Of a DNA stretch of 64,000 nucleotides, positions 47,001 through 58,304 are shown in pieces. Position 1 is the first letter of the stretch. Every line of letters starts with the position of its first letter. This DNA comes from Pelobates cultripes (taxonomy: Eukaryota > Chordata > Amphibia > Anura > Pelobatidae): positions 323,436,264 to 323,500,263 of the forward strand of contig OW240913.1 of NCBI GenBank assembly GCA_933207985.1. Reading direction: 5' to 3'. Below the pieces are notes generated by a model, which saw only the letters and a program-made list of their open reading frames with translations, did no database searches and was not told the origin of the DNA. Position numbers and translations under genes: made by a program.

Positions 47001-47700
47001 TTAGATCATACTCAAAATAAGGGAAACAAAGAAGTTGATGAATGTAAGGGAACAGAAAAACACATTGTGCATTGATGACTGGTGGTGCAGTGTTCCACTT
47101 GGGCATTAAAACCCAAGATATGTACTTTTCTTTTTACCGTTTAATTAGGTTAGGAAAAGGATTTCATACCCCAAAACATAGAGACACCCCTGTGTGGATC
47201 AAATGTATTTTTTATTCAGTAGATACTGAGCTGTGTATTACATTTCCCTTTTCCCGGCTGTAATTAATTCAGTCTTATAGTTCTTTCTGTGGCATTGGAA
47301 TGTATCATGTAGCTGGCATTTCCCTGGTCCTCGTAGCAATTAATCTGGCATCCATTTTTTCTGAATTCATGACTGTGCATACATTTATCCCAGGGCATGT
47401 ACAAGGGCACGCAAGGTTTATTTCATAACTAACACACAAATCAGACGACTAAGTCAGTACAGTTATTTTCCTCTTGTAGCTGTAACTGTATTCTACTGTT
47501 ATATCCAAGATTCCACCACAACGAAGATGTAAATGTATGTGTCACCTAGGTCATTGTACTCATGTATCCCATACACCTCCTATTTCTTACACATTGGTAT
47601 GCTTCTCAGATTACAGTGCTGTAAGCAGTCTTATGAATAAATATGTAGTGAATTCCACTATAGTTTGATTGTCATGTGAAATAATCAGAGCTAGTGGGAA
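44062..47700. other. Non-coding stretch
   Basis: About 3.6 kb without a supported gene or clear element end. Likely unique intron DNA. Confidence 0.5.
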
Positions 47701-47713
47701 GGACAGATGTTAC

Positions 47714-47830
47714 ATAGCTAAAAAGAAACTTGCGTCCATCAAGTTCAGCCTTCCTCACATATGTTTTTGCTCTGAGGAAGGCTGAACTTGATGGACCCAA
47801 GTCTCTTTGATGTGATAATGCAGATGTTAT
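47714..47830. repeat. Foldback of two LINE-type 3' ends
   Basis: CGTCCATCAAGTTCAGCCTTC on the left is mirrored by GAAGGCTGAACTTGATGGAC on the right, with AGATGTTA at the outer edges. The block AAGGCTGAACTTGATGGAC is a common 3' end of CR1/L2-type LINEs in vertebrates, so two tails appear head to head. Confidence 0.65.
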
Positions 47831-48010
47831 ATGTTAAATGTTACATCATTATCTACCAAAGAGAATTTGTAACCTGGATAGGGGATATCAGTGTTATATT
47901 TATCTGTTCAGTTGTTACAGTTATATAAATATAGTTTGGGTCTATAGGAAAATACAATGTTCTAGTGGATGTATAGCTCAAGGAGAACAAAATAATTTAT
48001 ATATATATGT

Positions 48011-48119
48011 ATTAAGGCAATTTGCCTGCATTTGTGGGAGGTGCTGGTTTGCTACCCCTAGCCTACTTAAGGCACTCCCCTTGCCTGGCTCCTTACCGTT
48101 CGAGGTCAGCGTTGAATGA
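48011..48119 (+). repeat. Ngaro split direct repeat A1
   Basis: Begins ATTAAGGCAATTTGCC and ends CGTTGAATGA; identical to A2. Confidence 0.95.
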
Positions 48120-50049
48120 GGATCCACTTCCGGGTTCTCTCAGACGCCATCTTGGTTTCAGTATCCAGGAGGTTTCACCACGTTAAGCTGTGTCCAGGAA
48201 TCCTGTTCAGGCCTTTCCGCCCGTCCAGCTTCTTCTGACTCCGTTCTCCGTCGTAGATCGCGTCCCAGGGACTCCTAAACCGTAAGTCAGACCTTCCTGT
48301 CACGCCAGGACTGGTTCCCACGGCGTACGGTACAGCACGGGTCCTCGCTTTACGGCTTTTCCCTGGTTATGACACGAATGTTTCAAGCCATTCGCGGGCT
48401 TTTCATTCGTACGGTCATTCGGCTGAACATATTTAAATCGTTCAATAGTCATTTCGCATATCCTATTTCATGTTATTGAAACGAATTATCATTCGGTTGT
48501 TTTGCCGTTCGGCAAATTTTTACATATGCTCATACACGCTTTTGGTTCGCATAAATCATACAGTTAAACTATTCTAACTTCTGTGTTCCCCTCACATTTG
48601 CTTTTGGCTTTTCTGTGTGTTCACGTATAATCCTTTCATGAATTATATTCACCATTTCATGTGTATATAACGTTCGGTTAAAGAATTGCTTGCTTAAATA
48701 GATTATTTTGATTACTTTTAAAATATTGTCAGTATTGTATTACGTCCACTTCTCTGTATATACCATTTGACTCCCACGCTTTCAGGGGTCTGCATTACTT
48801 ATCCATTTATACAAATGGACTCAGCCTATGTTACAAGCCTCACTTCTGGGTTATTAATACAACACATACAAAGGATATAGGTTCATTTAAGCAATAATTC
48901 TCGGGTTGATACGTCTTTTCTATACAAACATATCATATAGATATACATCACTTTACATCATTTTAAATCATTTTGGGGTATCCCTGCCTTTGGTTATTCT
49001 GCTACATATCATACATAACGCTGTGTTAATTAGGCCATGACCTCATCCATGTCCCTTTCTATAAAACCAGTTACATTTCGGTACAGATCATTGAACTCCC
49101 ACGCCAGGAGTTTTATAACTATCCATTTCATTTCAATTCACTCAGCCTACATTACAGGCCTCATTTCTCTGTCATGACGATGACACATAAGGCTTAAATC
49201 CTTTTGCATGCATACTCGGGTTGAATCACACGTACTGATCCAACCAATCATACGTCCCCTGCACAGTCATATACATATGTATATAACCTACGTTTCATGT
49301 TTTCCTTTACACACCATTATCACGTAACACATAGATTGTTTGTACATAGGCCACGGCCTCCCTCAGATGTCTTATTCAAGCATGCAAACATTTCTGAGCC
49401 ACTCATAGCTATTCCCATGGTATCAACATAATTTTATACATTGCTGCTACAGACTATAAGTCTGGTTCTTTACACTCCACACTCATCATACTACTCTCTT
49501 TTACCCATTTTTAGGCTGTCAAGCTTATATAATTGCTCCACACGGTTTATTCCTGTGATTTATCATACTACCAGGTACGTACACCTGCTCATATGGTATT
49601 CTACCATACATTTCATTTCATCCCCCTAGTTTAGAGTACTGGCAATAGGGTCACAGGATTCCCAATAGGTATTTACCCCGTCTTGGCTGTCGCCATCAGT
49701 TAGTGGTCCCGCGAGGCCAACACCCCGCCTCAAACGTTTCGGAGGCAAACACCCATCGGGCCACACGTTAGCTAGCCGCCTCGCATGTTGCAAAGAGAGG
49801 GCCTCACCTGTCACTCCCTTCCCCTGTTTTCTGTCGTACAGTCACCGAGAGGCCTAAAACTCCTGCCACTACGTCAAGTGGCCTCAATAACCCCTCGCGC
49901 CAACGCATAGATAGAGCCTCTCAAGCCGCTTGGCAATTAGCAGGGCCTCACCTGTCACCAAACAAGTATTATACTTTCGCCATCCGGCCTAGCTAGCCTG
50001 CCAGTACAATTTGGTGGTTCTATATACTAATTATTGTTTTATTTATAGT
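48120..50049 (+). other. Ngaro 5' leader with internal repeats
   Basis: Non-coding. 48750-49037 and 49050-49365 are diverged direct copies (shared CTCCCACGC, ACTCAGCCTA, CTCGGGTTGA, GGCCA...CCTC). CATTCG/CGAATG motifs cluster at 48375-48520. GGGCCTCACCTGTCAC occurs twice, at about 49799 and 49951. Confidence 0.7.
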
Positions 50050-51350
50050 ATGTCTCAGGAAGGGGTAAAGGATTTCTCCCTGCCTAGCACCCCGGCTAGA
50101 GCTGTCACTCCCACACAAGGAGGAGAGCTAGCTAGTCCAGCATCAATTAGATCCTGGACAATCCCGCGCATAACCACGGAATTAAGGAGACGACAAATCC
50201 CCTACCCCGCTACAGCAAGGAAGGCAGAACTTTTCAAACTGCTACCAATAACATGGAAGCCGGGGAAGGATCTAGCCAGTCCAACCCAGGGGACATACAT
50301 GCCATGTTATCCTCACTCATGGCATCCATGGGCAAGGTCAACTCCAGGCTGGAGAAACTTGAGTCGGTCACCACGGCCCTCACTCTAGCAGGGCCACCCG
50401 CGGCTGCGGTACAAACACCAGCCTTGCCATTAGTCGCTCCAGCCAGCACCCTGGATGACCAGGAAGTTAGCCCGGCCCACATGATACCTGAGCATATCAA
50501 AAGGGATATCCTGGAAGGTAAAGACGTCAACCTGGCTTCCCTGTTGATTGCCTCCCAGGACATTGTGGAACATAAGACGTATGCTTATGATGATGTTTCT
50601 GTTATTGTCAGATCTAGGGATGCCCGCCTGAACAGGAAACTGACTATCCCTGAATTTGTACTAGCGTTTGGTATTTACAGGGATGTCGTCTGTGCGGTTT
50701 ATCCCAACAGAAGAGAGGAGTTTGATCTCTATTTGCACAAGCTGGTAGACCTGGGCAACAAATATGGTGGTTCAGCATTCTATGACTACCATAGGTCTTT
50801 TTCTGCAAAAGTGGCTGGAGCCTTCTCCCAGTACGGTACACGATCCAACTGGGGAAGGATTGATACCGTCTTATTTTGCAGACACTTTGCAGGTCTAAGA
50901 ACACCAGCTTGTGCATACTGCTCCTCCACAGCCCATACTACTAATTTTTGTCCCAACACGGCAGACGGACATGCCTCCACACAAGGAACTAGTTCCTCTG
51001 GGGATCCAGGGAAACTATCCAAAGACAAATTGGGACGCCCAATCAAGTTTCTGGGCAAGTCCCAGATATGTAATAATTTCAATGTTGGGTCTTGTAATTA
51101 CAGTGGATGTAGACTATTGCATGTCTGTTCAAAATGTTTTAGGGCACATGCTAAGACCATGTGTCCAAATAAAATGTATTCTAAGCCTTACCTTACGTCC
51201 ATTAATATGCCAGTATTCACAGGATTGATGTCTCAGCACCCATCTAGACACCTGGTAGATTTTCTTATTTCTGGTTTAACAGAAGGCTTCCACACAGGTA
51301 TCCTACACATACCAGCTGGAACTCTGGAATGCCCTAACCTACAATCCGCC
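50050..51350 (+). pseudogene. Ngaro gag-like protein with SAP-like head and zinc knuckles, frameshifted
   Basis: The start is the ATG at 50050 (MSQEGVKDFSLPSTPARAV). Residues about 35-63 (WTIPRITTELRRRQIPYPATA, then KAELFKLL) look like a SAP-type helix-turn-helix DNA-binding motif. The frame shifts near 50250 and continues with a coiled region (LSSLMASMGKVNSRLEKLES). Two zinc-binding clusters follow: CAYCSSTAHTTNFC (Cx2Cx4Hx4C) near 50912, and CNNFNVGSCNYSGCRLLH with CSKCFRAHAKTMC near 51069-51170. Expected role: binding element RNA. It is fused to RT in the same frame. Confidence 0.8.
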
Positions 51351-52773
51351 CAACACAACCCCACAGTGGTTGACACCCTCATAAACCAAGAAGTGGATGA
51401 GGGCTTTGTATTGGGGCCTTTTAGAACTCCTCCATTCACAGAATGGCGCACCAACCCTATTGGTATTGTCACAGGGAAATCTTCCCAAAAACAGAGACTC
51501 ATCATTGACTTATCGGCTCCCCACTCATCGGCCAACCCCAGTCTTAATTCCCTCATACCCTCTGAGGAATTCTCTCTGCAATACACCACCATAGATCACG
51601 CCATTACAGCTATCATACAAGCAGGGGTTGGAGCCTGGCTCAGTAAGACCGACATTACTAACGCCTTCAAATTACTCCCTATCCACCCCACACTGTGGCA
51701 CCTGCATGGCATCAAGTGGTCCGGGAACTACTATTTTTTCTCCCGGTTAACTTTTGGGTCCAAAAGTAGCCCAGCTATTTTCGACACATTTGCCGAAGCA
51801 TTATGCTGGTTACTATTGAACATAGCCGGATGCCCTACAGTATTACATTACTTGGACGATTTCCTACTGGTCGAGGAGAATACAGCACCTCCCACTAGCC
51901 TCAAAGCTACCACTAAGCTGTTTGAGCAACTAGGTGTAGCCATCTCCCCAAAGAAAACAGAAGGGCCAGACACGGTTATCACTTTTCTGGGTATCCAATT
52001 AGACTCTGCCACAATGCAAGCAAGCCTACCATACGATAAGATAGAGAATATTCTCACTTACATAAACTACCTACAGCTTGGCACTTGCAACTGCAAAGAA
52101 CTACAGTCCCTGCTGGGGTCACTAAATTTTGCAATGCGCATCATACCTCAAGGTCGCTCCTTTATTTCACGACTATTGCATCTTTTCCCACTTTTTCTAC
52201 ATGACACGCACAGGTTGTCCTTAGATGCCCAAGGCAGATCTAAACATGTGGAAGAGGTTTTTAACCACTTGGAATGGTAAAAGTATGTTCCTCCCTCAAT
52301 TGACTGAATCATCTCCTACCATTTGGTCAGATGCGGCATCTACCACTGGTTTTGCAACAATTTTTGGGAACGAATGGCTTTGGGGCAGCTGGCCTTCAGC
52401 AGTTCTGGATTTGGAAGGTTTTTCCACTACCTCAGCTCTTTTTGAGATCTACCCCATAGTGGCGGCTGCCGTAGCGTGGGGTCATTTATGGGCTAATACG
52501 CCAGTGCGTTGTTACTCAGACAACCAGGCAACCTGTCACATCATCAACAAAGGTCGTTCCAAATCTCTTACGATTATGAGATTTCTGAGGAAACTCACTT
52601 GGTTGGCAGCTTGTCATAATTTCTTCCTATGTTGTTTCCATGTGCCAGGTGTATATAACACAGCTGCTGACAGTTTGTCTCGCTTTAAATTTCAGGAGTT
52701 TCATCAAGCACTCCCGTCAGCAGCACCCACAGCCACCATCACTCCAACATTTCAACAACTCATACTGGACTAG
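51350..52773 (+). pseudogene. Ngaro reverse transcriptase and RNase H, one frameshift
   Basis: The RT runs in the gag frame: NPIGIVTGKSSQKQRLIIDL, then LSKTDITNAFKLLPI, the active site YLDDFLLVEE (51849 onward) and VAISPKKTEGPDTVITFLGI. The frame is lost near 52225, where the usual LNMWKRFLTTWNG motif appears in the next frame. RNase H follows with WSDAASTTGFATIF (Asp), EIYPIVAAAVAW (Glu), CYSDNQATCHIINKG (Asp) and GVYNTAADSLSRF (Asp), ending at 52773. All expected catalytic acids are present. One indel separates it from an open frame. Confidence 0.88.
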
Positions 52774-52781
52774 ACGTCATC

Positions 52782-53710
52782 ATGCAGCATAGCAGGACAT
52801 TGTCTCAGTTGGCACTTTCACACAATACAAACAAAACATACAGCAGGGCTTTCACACTATTCAAACGATTCCTTCTGGAACATAACATCATACAACCGTT
52901 TGTTATGACATCTTTTTGGGGTTTGCTTCCTTTTGCCACCTTAAACTCAAAATGTCATACAACACCATCAAACTCTATCTCACTGGCATTCAACACCACA
53001 TGCTCATCTTACACCCAAATAACAACAGTTTCATGGCCTCTCACCAAATTAAGACCATACTCAGAGGTATTCAAAAATCAGAACCCACACATTTGGCCCA
53101 GAGGCTACCCATAGATAACCATATCTTCAAAGCATTATCTAACCTACTCGACCTAAAACCGTTTGACACTAATACGAATTCTATCATCAAAACAGCAATA
53201 TACATCGCTTTCTATGGATTTCTACGACCCAGAGAATTCACTACGACCTCCACGACCCAAACCACTCCATTCCTCCTCTATTCCCACTTGACAAAACATA
53301 TGGATCATTACATCCTGTCTTTACCTCACTCCAAAACCAGCCAGCACATACCTGTAAACATTCCGTACTATCCCACGCACAACAGATGGTGTCCCGTCAA
53401 GGTTCTTGATGCCTACATACAGCACCATCACTTACTGCCCTCGCAACCGTTATTACAACTACAAGGTGCAGTACTCACCACTACAACCTTCATGACCTAC
53501 GTCAGGTCCTTGCTCACACAACTGGGCCTCAACGCAAACAATTACTCAGGACACTCCTTTCGTATAGGAGCCGCGTCCACAGCCTCCAGTTTCAACATCC
53601 CAACTCATGTTATCAAAACACTGGGGCGCTGGAAGTCATCCGCTTACTCACGGTACATACCGAACCCAGTACAAGAATTAAGGGATGCTTTCATAAACAT
53701 GTCTGGTTGA
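52782..53710 (+). pseudogene. Ngaro tyrosine recombinase, one frameshift, catalytic residues kept
   Basis: The N-terminal core-binding part starts at 52782 (MQHSRTLSQLALSHNTNKTYS) and shifts frame near a T5 run at about 52912. The rest is open to 53710. The first catalytic Arg is in FYGFLRPREFT, the H-x-x-R box in SGHSFRIGAASTAS, then LGRWKSSAYSRYI with the Trp and nucleophile Tyr. The protein would insert the circular copy into DNA. It is separated from RNase H by 8 bases. Confidence 0.88.
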
Positions 53711-53761
53711 TAAATGTATATGTATTGGTTGTCTGTTAATAAATTTGATTACTTAATTTTT

Positions 53762-53885
53762 GCCCTCTTCTTTCTCAGGCCTACCTCATCGTCGGTTTCG
53801 GCACACCACAACCGACTTGCTCCTTTTATCATCCTACGCTTATTCATGGTATTTCACACTGTACTATCTTAAGCACCTAACACAA
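53762..53885 (+). repeat. Ngaro split direct repeat B1
   Basis: Begins GCCCTCTTCTTTCTCAGG and ends AGCACCTAACACAA. Differs from B2 at about three positions. Confidence 0.95.
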
Positions 53886-53887
53886 GT

Positions 53888-53996
53888 ATTAAGGCAATTT
53901 GCCTGCATTTGTGGGAGGTGCTGGTTTGCTACCCCTAGCCTACTTAAGGCACTCCCCTTGCCTGGCTCCTTACCGTTCGAGGTCAGCGTTGAATGA
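53888..53996 (+). repeat. Ngaro split direct repeat A2
   Basis: Identical to A1 over 109 bp. Confidence 0.95.
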
Positions 53997-54053
53997 CCCT
54001 CCCACCACACCACTTTTAACATTTATTTCCTTTCTATTTCTTTTCCTGGGTGG

Positions 54054-54177
54054 GCCCTCTTCTTTCTCAGGCCTACCTCATCGTCGGTTTCGGCACACCA
54101 CAACCGTATTGCTCCTTTTATCATCCTACGTTTATTCATGGTATTTCACACTGTACTATCTTAAGCACCTAACACAA
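54054..54177 (+). repeat. Ngaro split direct repeat B2 (right end)
   Basis: Second copy of B; its end at AACACAA marks the right terminus of the element, followed by an AT run. Confidence 0.93.
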
Positions 54178-55102
54178 ATATATATATATACACATTATTT
54201 ATCTGGGCAGTTTATTTCAGTTATATATATATATATATAGTTTGGTTTTAGTTGATACTTTTGGGACATGTATTACATTATCCAATATCAATGAGATAGT
54301 ACGGCTTTCTGTACCAAGTAGAGAGTTGTAAATTTTGTTCAAACTACATTCCGTGGAATTGATGTTTGCAATAGTCTCCTTTTCTCTAAAGGTTTAGAGA
54401 TTAAGTTTCTTCTCTTATGCTGCACTGACATGGTTTTTTTATTGTGTTGTATTGATTTTTCTATAAACGTAACTTCTGATCACAGCATGGTAATGATCAA
54501 GCACTATTCTTTCCTGGAGAAATAGTTTAGGGCCTACCATATATTTCAACTGTTTTGTAATGTTTGTTTATTTAACTACAAATAACCTTTTTTTTAAAAA
54601 GCAGACAAATGTCGGAGAATGTCTTCATCTAACAGTAACCAGTTATCCCTGTCACATCTCGAGTTCCGAACGCTCAAACAGAGCCTCGTGATCCGCTGAC
54701 CCTCTGAATTAACAAGTTGTGCTAGAATTCCGAACGTAAATCCCCAAATGACCTTATATCCTTTTGCAAATAAAATCATGATAATGTCAACATGGGTGTA
54801 ATCTAGGGGTGTCTGCCTCTTGCTAACATGTCTCTGTTTCTTGATAACAGGACACTTTTTAAGATTAATTGAAAATCCAATCTGTTCTGATGAATTTATA
54901 TAAATTCTAATGGGGTCTTAATATCAGTTGAAGTAAGAAGATAATGTACAATTGAAATATCTCAAACTCTGCCAACTTAACTTGTTACTGATTTGTTGCT
55001 CACCCATTTGGCAATCAAGGTTTAGTGAATGGTATGAAGCTAAATCTTAATGGTTTGGATCGGAGGTATGGTAAATCACATTGTGCACTTTGTTATATTT
55101 AG
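54178..55102 (+). other. Intron sequence upstream of the sushi exon
   Basis: AT-rich, no gene. It ends in a splice acceptor, TTATATTTAG, preceded by T-rich sequence. Confidence 0.6.
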
Positions 55103-55315
55103 GTTTTGAAGATCTTAATACCTGTAATGTCCCGGAGGTTCCGGAGAACGGATACAGGACACAGAGCATAGGAGTCTTCTTTGAAAATTCTGTTGTACGG
55201 TTCCACTGCCAAAATGGCTACAAGCTCAAAGGTCCTACAAAGAAGATGTGCGTTCAGCTTTATAATGGATCTCTTGCTTGGAGGCCAAGTGATACTCCGG
55301 TGTGTCTGGAGGAAG
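55103..55315 (+). CDS. susd4: Sushi/CCP-domain exon, SUSD4-like
   Basis: A single 213-bp exon between an acceptor (TTATATTTAG) and a donor (GTAGGTAG), phase 1 at both sides, as is usual for exons holding one CCP module. It encodes FEDLNTCNVPEVPENGY, then VFFENSVVRFHCQNGYKLKG, then MCVQLYNGSLAWRPSDTPVC. This has the four cysteines, the NGY and the Trp of a CCP fold. The VFFE-SV-RFHCQ-GFKLKG pattern matches the first CCP domain of SUSD4, a single-pass membrane regulator of complement. Similarity looks moderate, so a SUSD4 paralogue is possible. Flanking exons are outside the window. Confidence 0.8.
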
Positions 55316-56585
55316 GTAGGTAGCTGCGTATTGTTTTATGACTTGTTTTTTATTCTCAAATTAGTTTCCACGAATGTGGTAACAATAATCCATAGTAACA
55401 ATAGTAGTGGTAACCAATAAAGTATTGCCCTGAGGGAGAAACGTAGAAAGTTATTTTTTTATTTTGGCTGCAGGTGAGGTGGCCATCGCAGGAAGCTGAT
55501 TTCAGCTGATTCTAATATGGTTTATTTAATAATAAGGGTATATCTAATTCTCACCAATTAGCACGGGAGGTGAGGAGAGGGCAGAGAAACACTGACATGT
55601 TAGGAATATAGCATTACTTTAAAAAAAAACCTTTTAAATCTGAAAAATCAGATTTGGGATTTTAGACACTTCACATCGTATTAAGCAGAATTTGTATGCT
55701 ATGATAGTTATTAGTTTTGCAACGTTAGTAGAAAATTGGAATTTCCAAATAACAAGTTTCTTCATGTGAGCATGATATCTAAAGCACAGGGAATTTCTTA
55801 ATTTGCTTCTATATTTAAATGCACTATTTCAGTTCTTAGCGAGTCTGGCTACGTAATAAAGCAATCAAGAGCAATTCTTTTTAGTGAATTCTAAATTTGG
55901 AAGCACTTGGTGATGTGAACCTGTAAGCTGCAACAGGACATATGCAGAACATTTACAGGAGTAGTTTAAAATGCACATGATACCACTCACAGATCATACA
56001 ATAATAAATGCATGTGCAATTCATTATAAGAGGGATATGTCAGGAGAAAACTAGGATCCAACTGTACGTTCTACATCAGACTCAATTTAAGAGGCTACAA
56101 GCGGCCTGTGCACTGTAGGACAAAACTTAGTCTAAAAGAGGGTCCTTGGGATATGCTTATATTTTTGTAAAATATAATTTATTCCAATTTTTCTAATTAA
56201 CTTTCCATCACCCAGTGGCTTCCTTTTCTGTTGTGTTTTCATGTATCTAAGCCACAGACAAATCAAACAATTCATAGAGGGCAATCAATTTAATTTTGTT
56301 CTCATTGGGATATAGCAAATAAACATACTAAAACAATAAATAAATCCACAAATAACAGAGAAATGTCAATCGCCTGTGACATAGAAGTAACTATGCCTTA
56401 CTTACGTTTTATCACATTGTAATGACTTGTGACGCTGTGGCAGGCGGACATTAGCTCGGGAGCACCTAATATTAGCAGCTGTATATAGATTGGAATATTA
56501 GACTCTCTGAGCTATGAGCTAGAAAAGTCACGTTGCAAATATCTTGCACAAAAATGTACCAAAAAGCTATTCTATGGGATGGTAT
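55316..56585 (+). other. Intron sequence after the sushi exon
   Basis: No gene. The donor GTAGGTAG is at 55316. Otherwise AT-rich, with no element end I can support. Confidence 0.55.
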
Positions 56586-57005
56586 TGTAATAACGGATCT
56601 ATGAAGAAGCCACGGACAGAGTTCAGACGCAGGTCCGTTCAGGAAGCTGGAAGCAAGATCTTTGTTTTCATCGATCGGGTCTCAGCTAAACTCATGTCCA
56701 AAATGTCTGAGCCCTGAGCACGTGGAGTACAGGCATTTTATAGACTATACATCCCACATCTGTACCCTTGCACCAATCAGCAAACAGGATACACAGGATT
56801 ACCTTATATAGACAGGCAGTATGGAATGTCAGAGAAAATGGAATGTGGTTTCAGTTCTTGCACATGCTCAGTACATTGATGACAGTTTCCTGACTACGTG
56901 TAACTAACTAATAGATACATGTGCTTGTATGTGCCATGTGGAGATTTTAGGCCTACTGAATTTTGGGCCTAGCTGAGCAATTCCCCATCTGTTGCTAAAT
57001 TGCCA
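56586..57005 (-). mobile_element. Possible solo LTR
   Basis: 420 bp beginning TGTAATAACGG and ending TTGCCA (TG...CA), flanked by GGTAT and TGTAT, a 4-of-5 match for a TSD. On the minus strand there is a CCAAT-like DNA block, TATATAAGG, and TATAAA about 80 bases on, followed by sequence resembling an R/U5 region. No AATAAA was found, so the call is tentative. Confidence 0.45.
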
Positions 57006-57633
57006 TGTATAAATCCAATCATGAGTATCAAATAAAAGAATGTCATTTGCATTGCTTTCCTTTAATCAGTACTTTTGACAAATCATATCAAAAGAATTAC
57101 TTGCACGTCATACCAAAAATAAGCATGCACCCTTCAAACTGCAAAACAATACACTTTGTAAAAATCTATAATTTGTTAATCACATAATTATATGCTGGAT
57201 TCTTTTAGTGTAAAATTGCTTTGCATATTCATTATCTCAGTAGACATCTATTAGAATAGGTTCCATAAAACAAATTGAGTCTGCCTTTTGTTTAGAGAAA
57301 ACTGGTTTGTTTATATGTTGCCAATAAAACACATAAAAGTCTCTAGTGGTTGTAAAAATAAAAATAAAAAAAAATAGTTATATGCGCTCACATTTTCTCA
57401 CTAAATACATAGACTAACAGATAAAAAAAAAAAAAACAGAGTGCATTTGCTGAGAAAAAAATAATTTCAGTTTTACATCATATAATGTTCTTGAAATAAA
57501 AGTGAATTGTCAGAAGTTTTAAAACAAATGTTTTAAAGCTACCTGGTGTGGTAGAAAATGAAGATGATTTCAATCTGGAGTGTTAGCTGTGAATGCGATT
57601 ATATTTATAAAAGTGGTCCTTATACTGATAAAT
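57006..57633. other. Non-coding stretch
   Basis: AT-rich with two A-runs near 57365 and 57425. No gene. Confidence 0.5.
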
Positions 57634-57637
57634 TTAA

Positions 57638-58042
57638 AGGAACAGTTTGTGCACCATAACAACTTAATCAAAATTAGGTTGTTATGGTGCCAGGGAGGTC
57701 CACGGTGCTGGTTTATTTTTAAGGGTTTTAACCGTTTATGAACGGTTTAACTCCAAAGTCTCCTCTCCGGCACCATTTCTCTCTCCCTCCTTCACACCCG
57801 CTTCTCAAAATTTTCAGAACAGAAGACTGGGAATGGTGTTGGGCTGATTGGCTTAGAGTGATTAACTAGCACGCTAAGCCAATCAGTAGCTCCCAATTCA
57901 TAAAAAAAGGAACTGCAGAGGAGACTTTGGGGTTAAACTGTAAGTATACGATTTTACTCTTAAAGGTAAACCAGTGCCATGGTCCTTGCGGAACATCACA
58001 ACTTCATTTCTATAAAGTTTATATGTTGCTCACAGTGTTCCT
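57638..58042. mobile_element. TTAA MITE (T2/Kolobok-like), 405 bp, complete
   Basis: TTAA on both sides (57634-57637, 58043-58046). The ends AGGAACAGTTTGTGCACC and GCTCACAGTGTTCCT are inverted copies. A subterminal hairpin (CACCATAACAACTTAATC with its complement AGGTTGTTATGGTGCC) lies at 57652-57692. No coding sequence. Confidence 0.75.
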
Positions 58043-58304
58043 TTAAAAAAAAGGACACTGCGTTGTGGTATGGCCACAAAGATTGGGCGCTGTTCTTTCA
58101 GTGGACACCCATTGAGTGGTTCCCAAGCATGGAAAGTCTGGTAAGGGTCAGGCGATTGCATTCAGGTTTTATGGGCTACAGTCTCAAAGCCCCATTTTGC
58201 TGCCAATTAAAAGCAACTAGAGGTGAGATGGAATGTCTGTTGGCACATTACTGGAGTAGATAAAGAGGGATATTTTCATTATGAATTAATATATTATAAA
58301 TTAA

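Larger units (their letters stand above)
48011..54177 (+). mobile_element. Ngaro-type retrotransposon with split direct repeats A1-B1-A2-B2
   Basis: A1 (48011-48119) and A2 (53888-53996) are identical over 109 bp. B1 (53762-53885) and B2 (54054-54177) match at about 121 of 124 positions. The order A1, coding region, B1, A2, B2 is the defining arrangement of Ngaro elements, a tyrosine-recombinase group related to DIRS. The 6167-bp body encodes gag with zinc knuckles, RT/RNase H and a recombinase. It entered an AT repeat and leaves no TSD. Identical A repeats indicate recent insertion, though several frameshifts exist. Confidence 0.93.

Noticed and set aside
50011..53710. Ngaro proteins as intact host-domesticated genes
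   Set aside because: Frameshifts near 50250, 52225 and 52912 and the intact split repeats point to an ordinary element copy.
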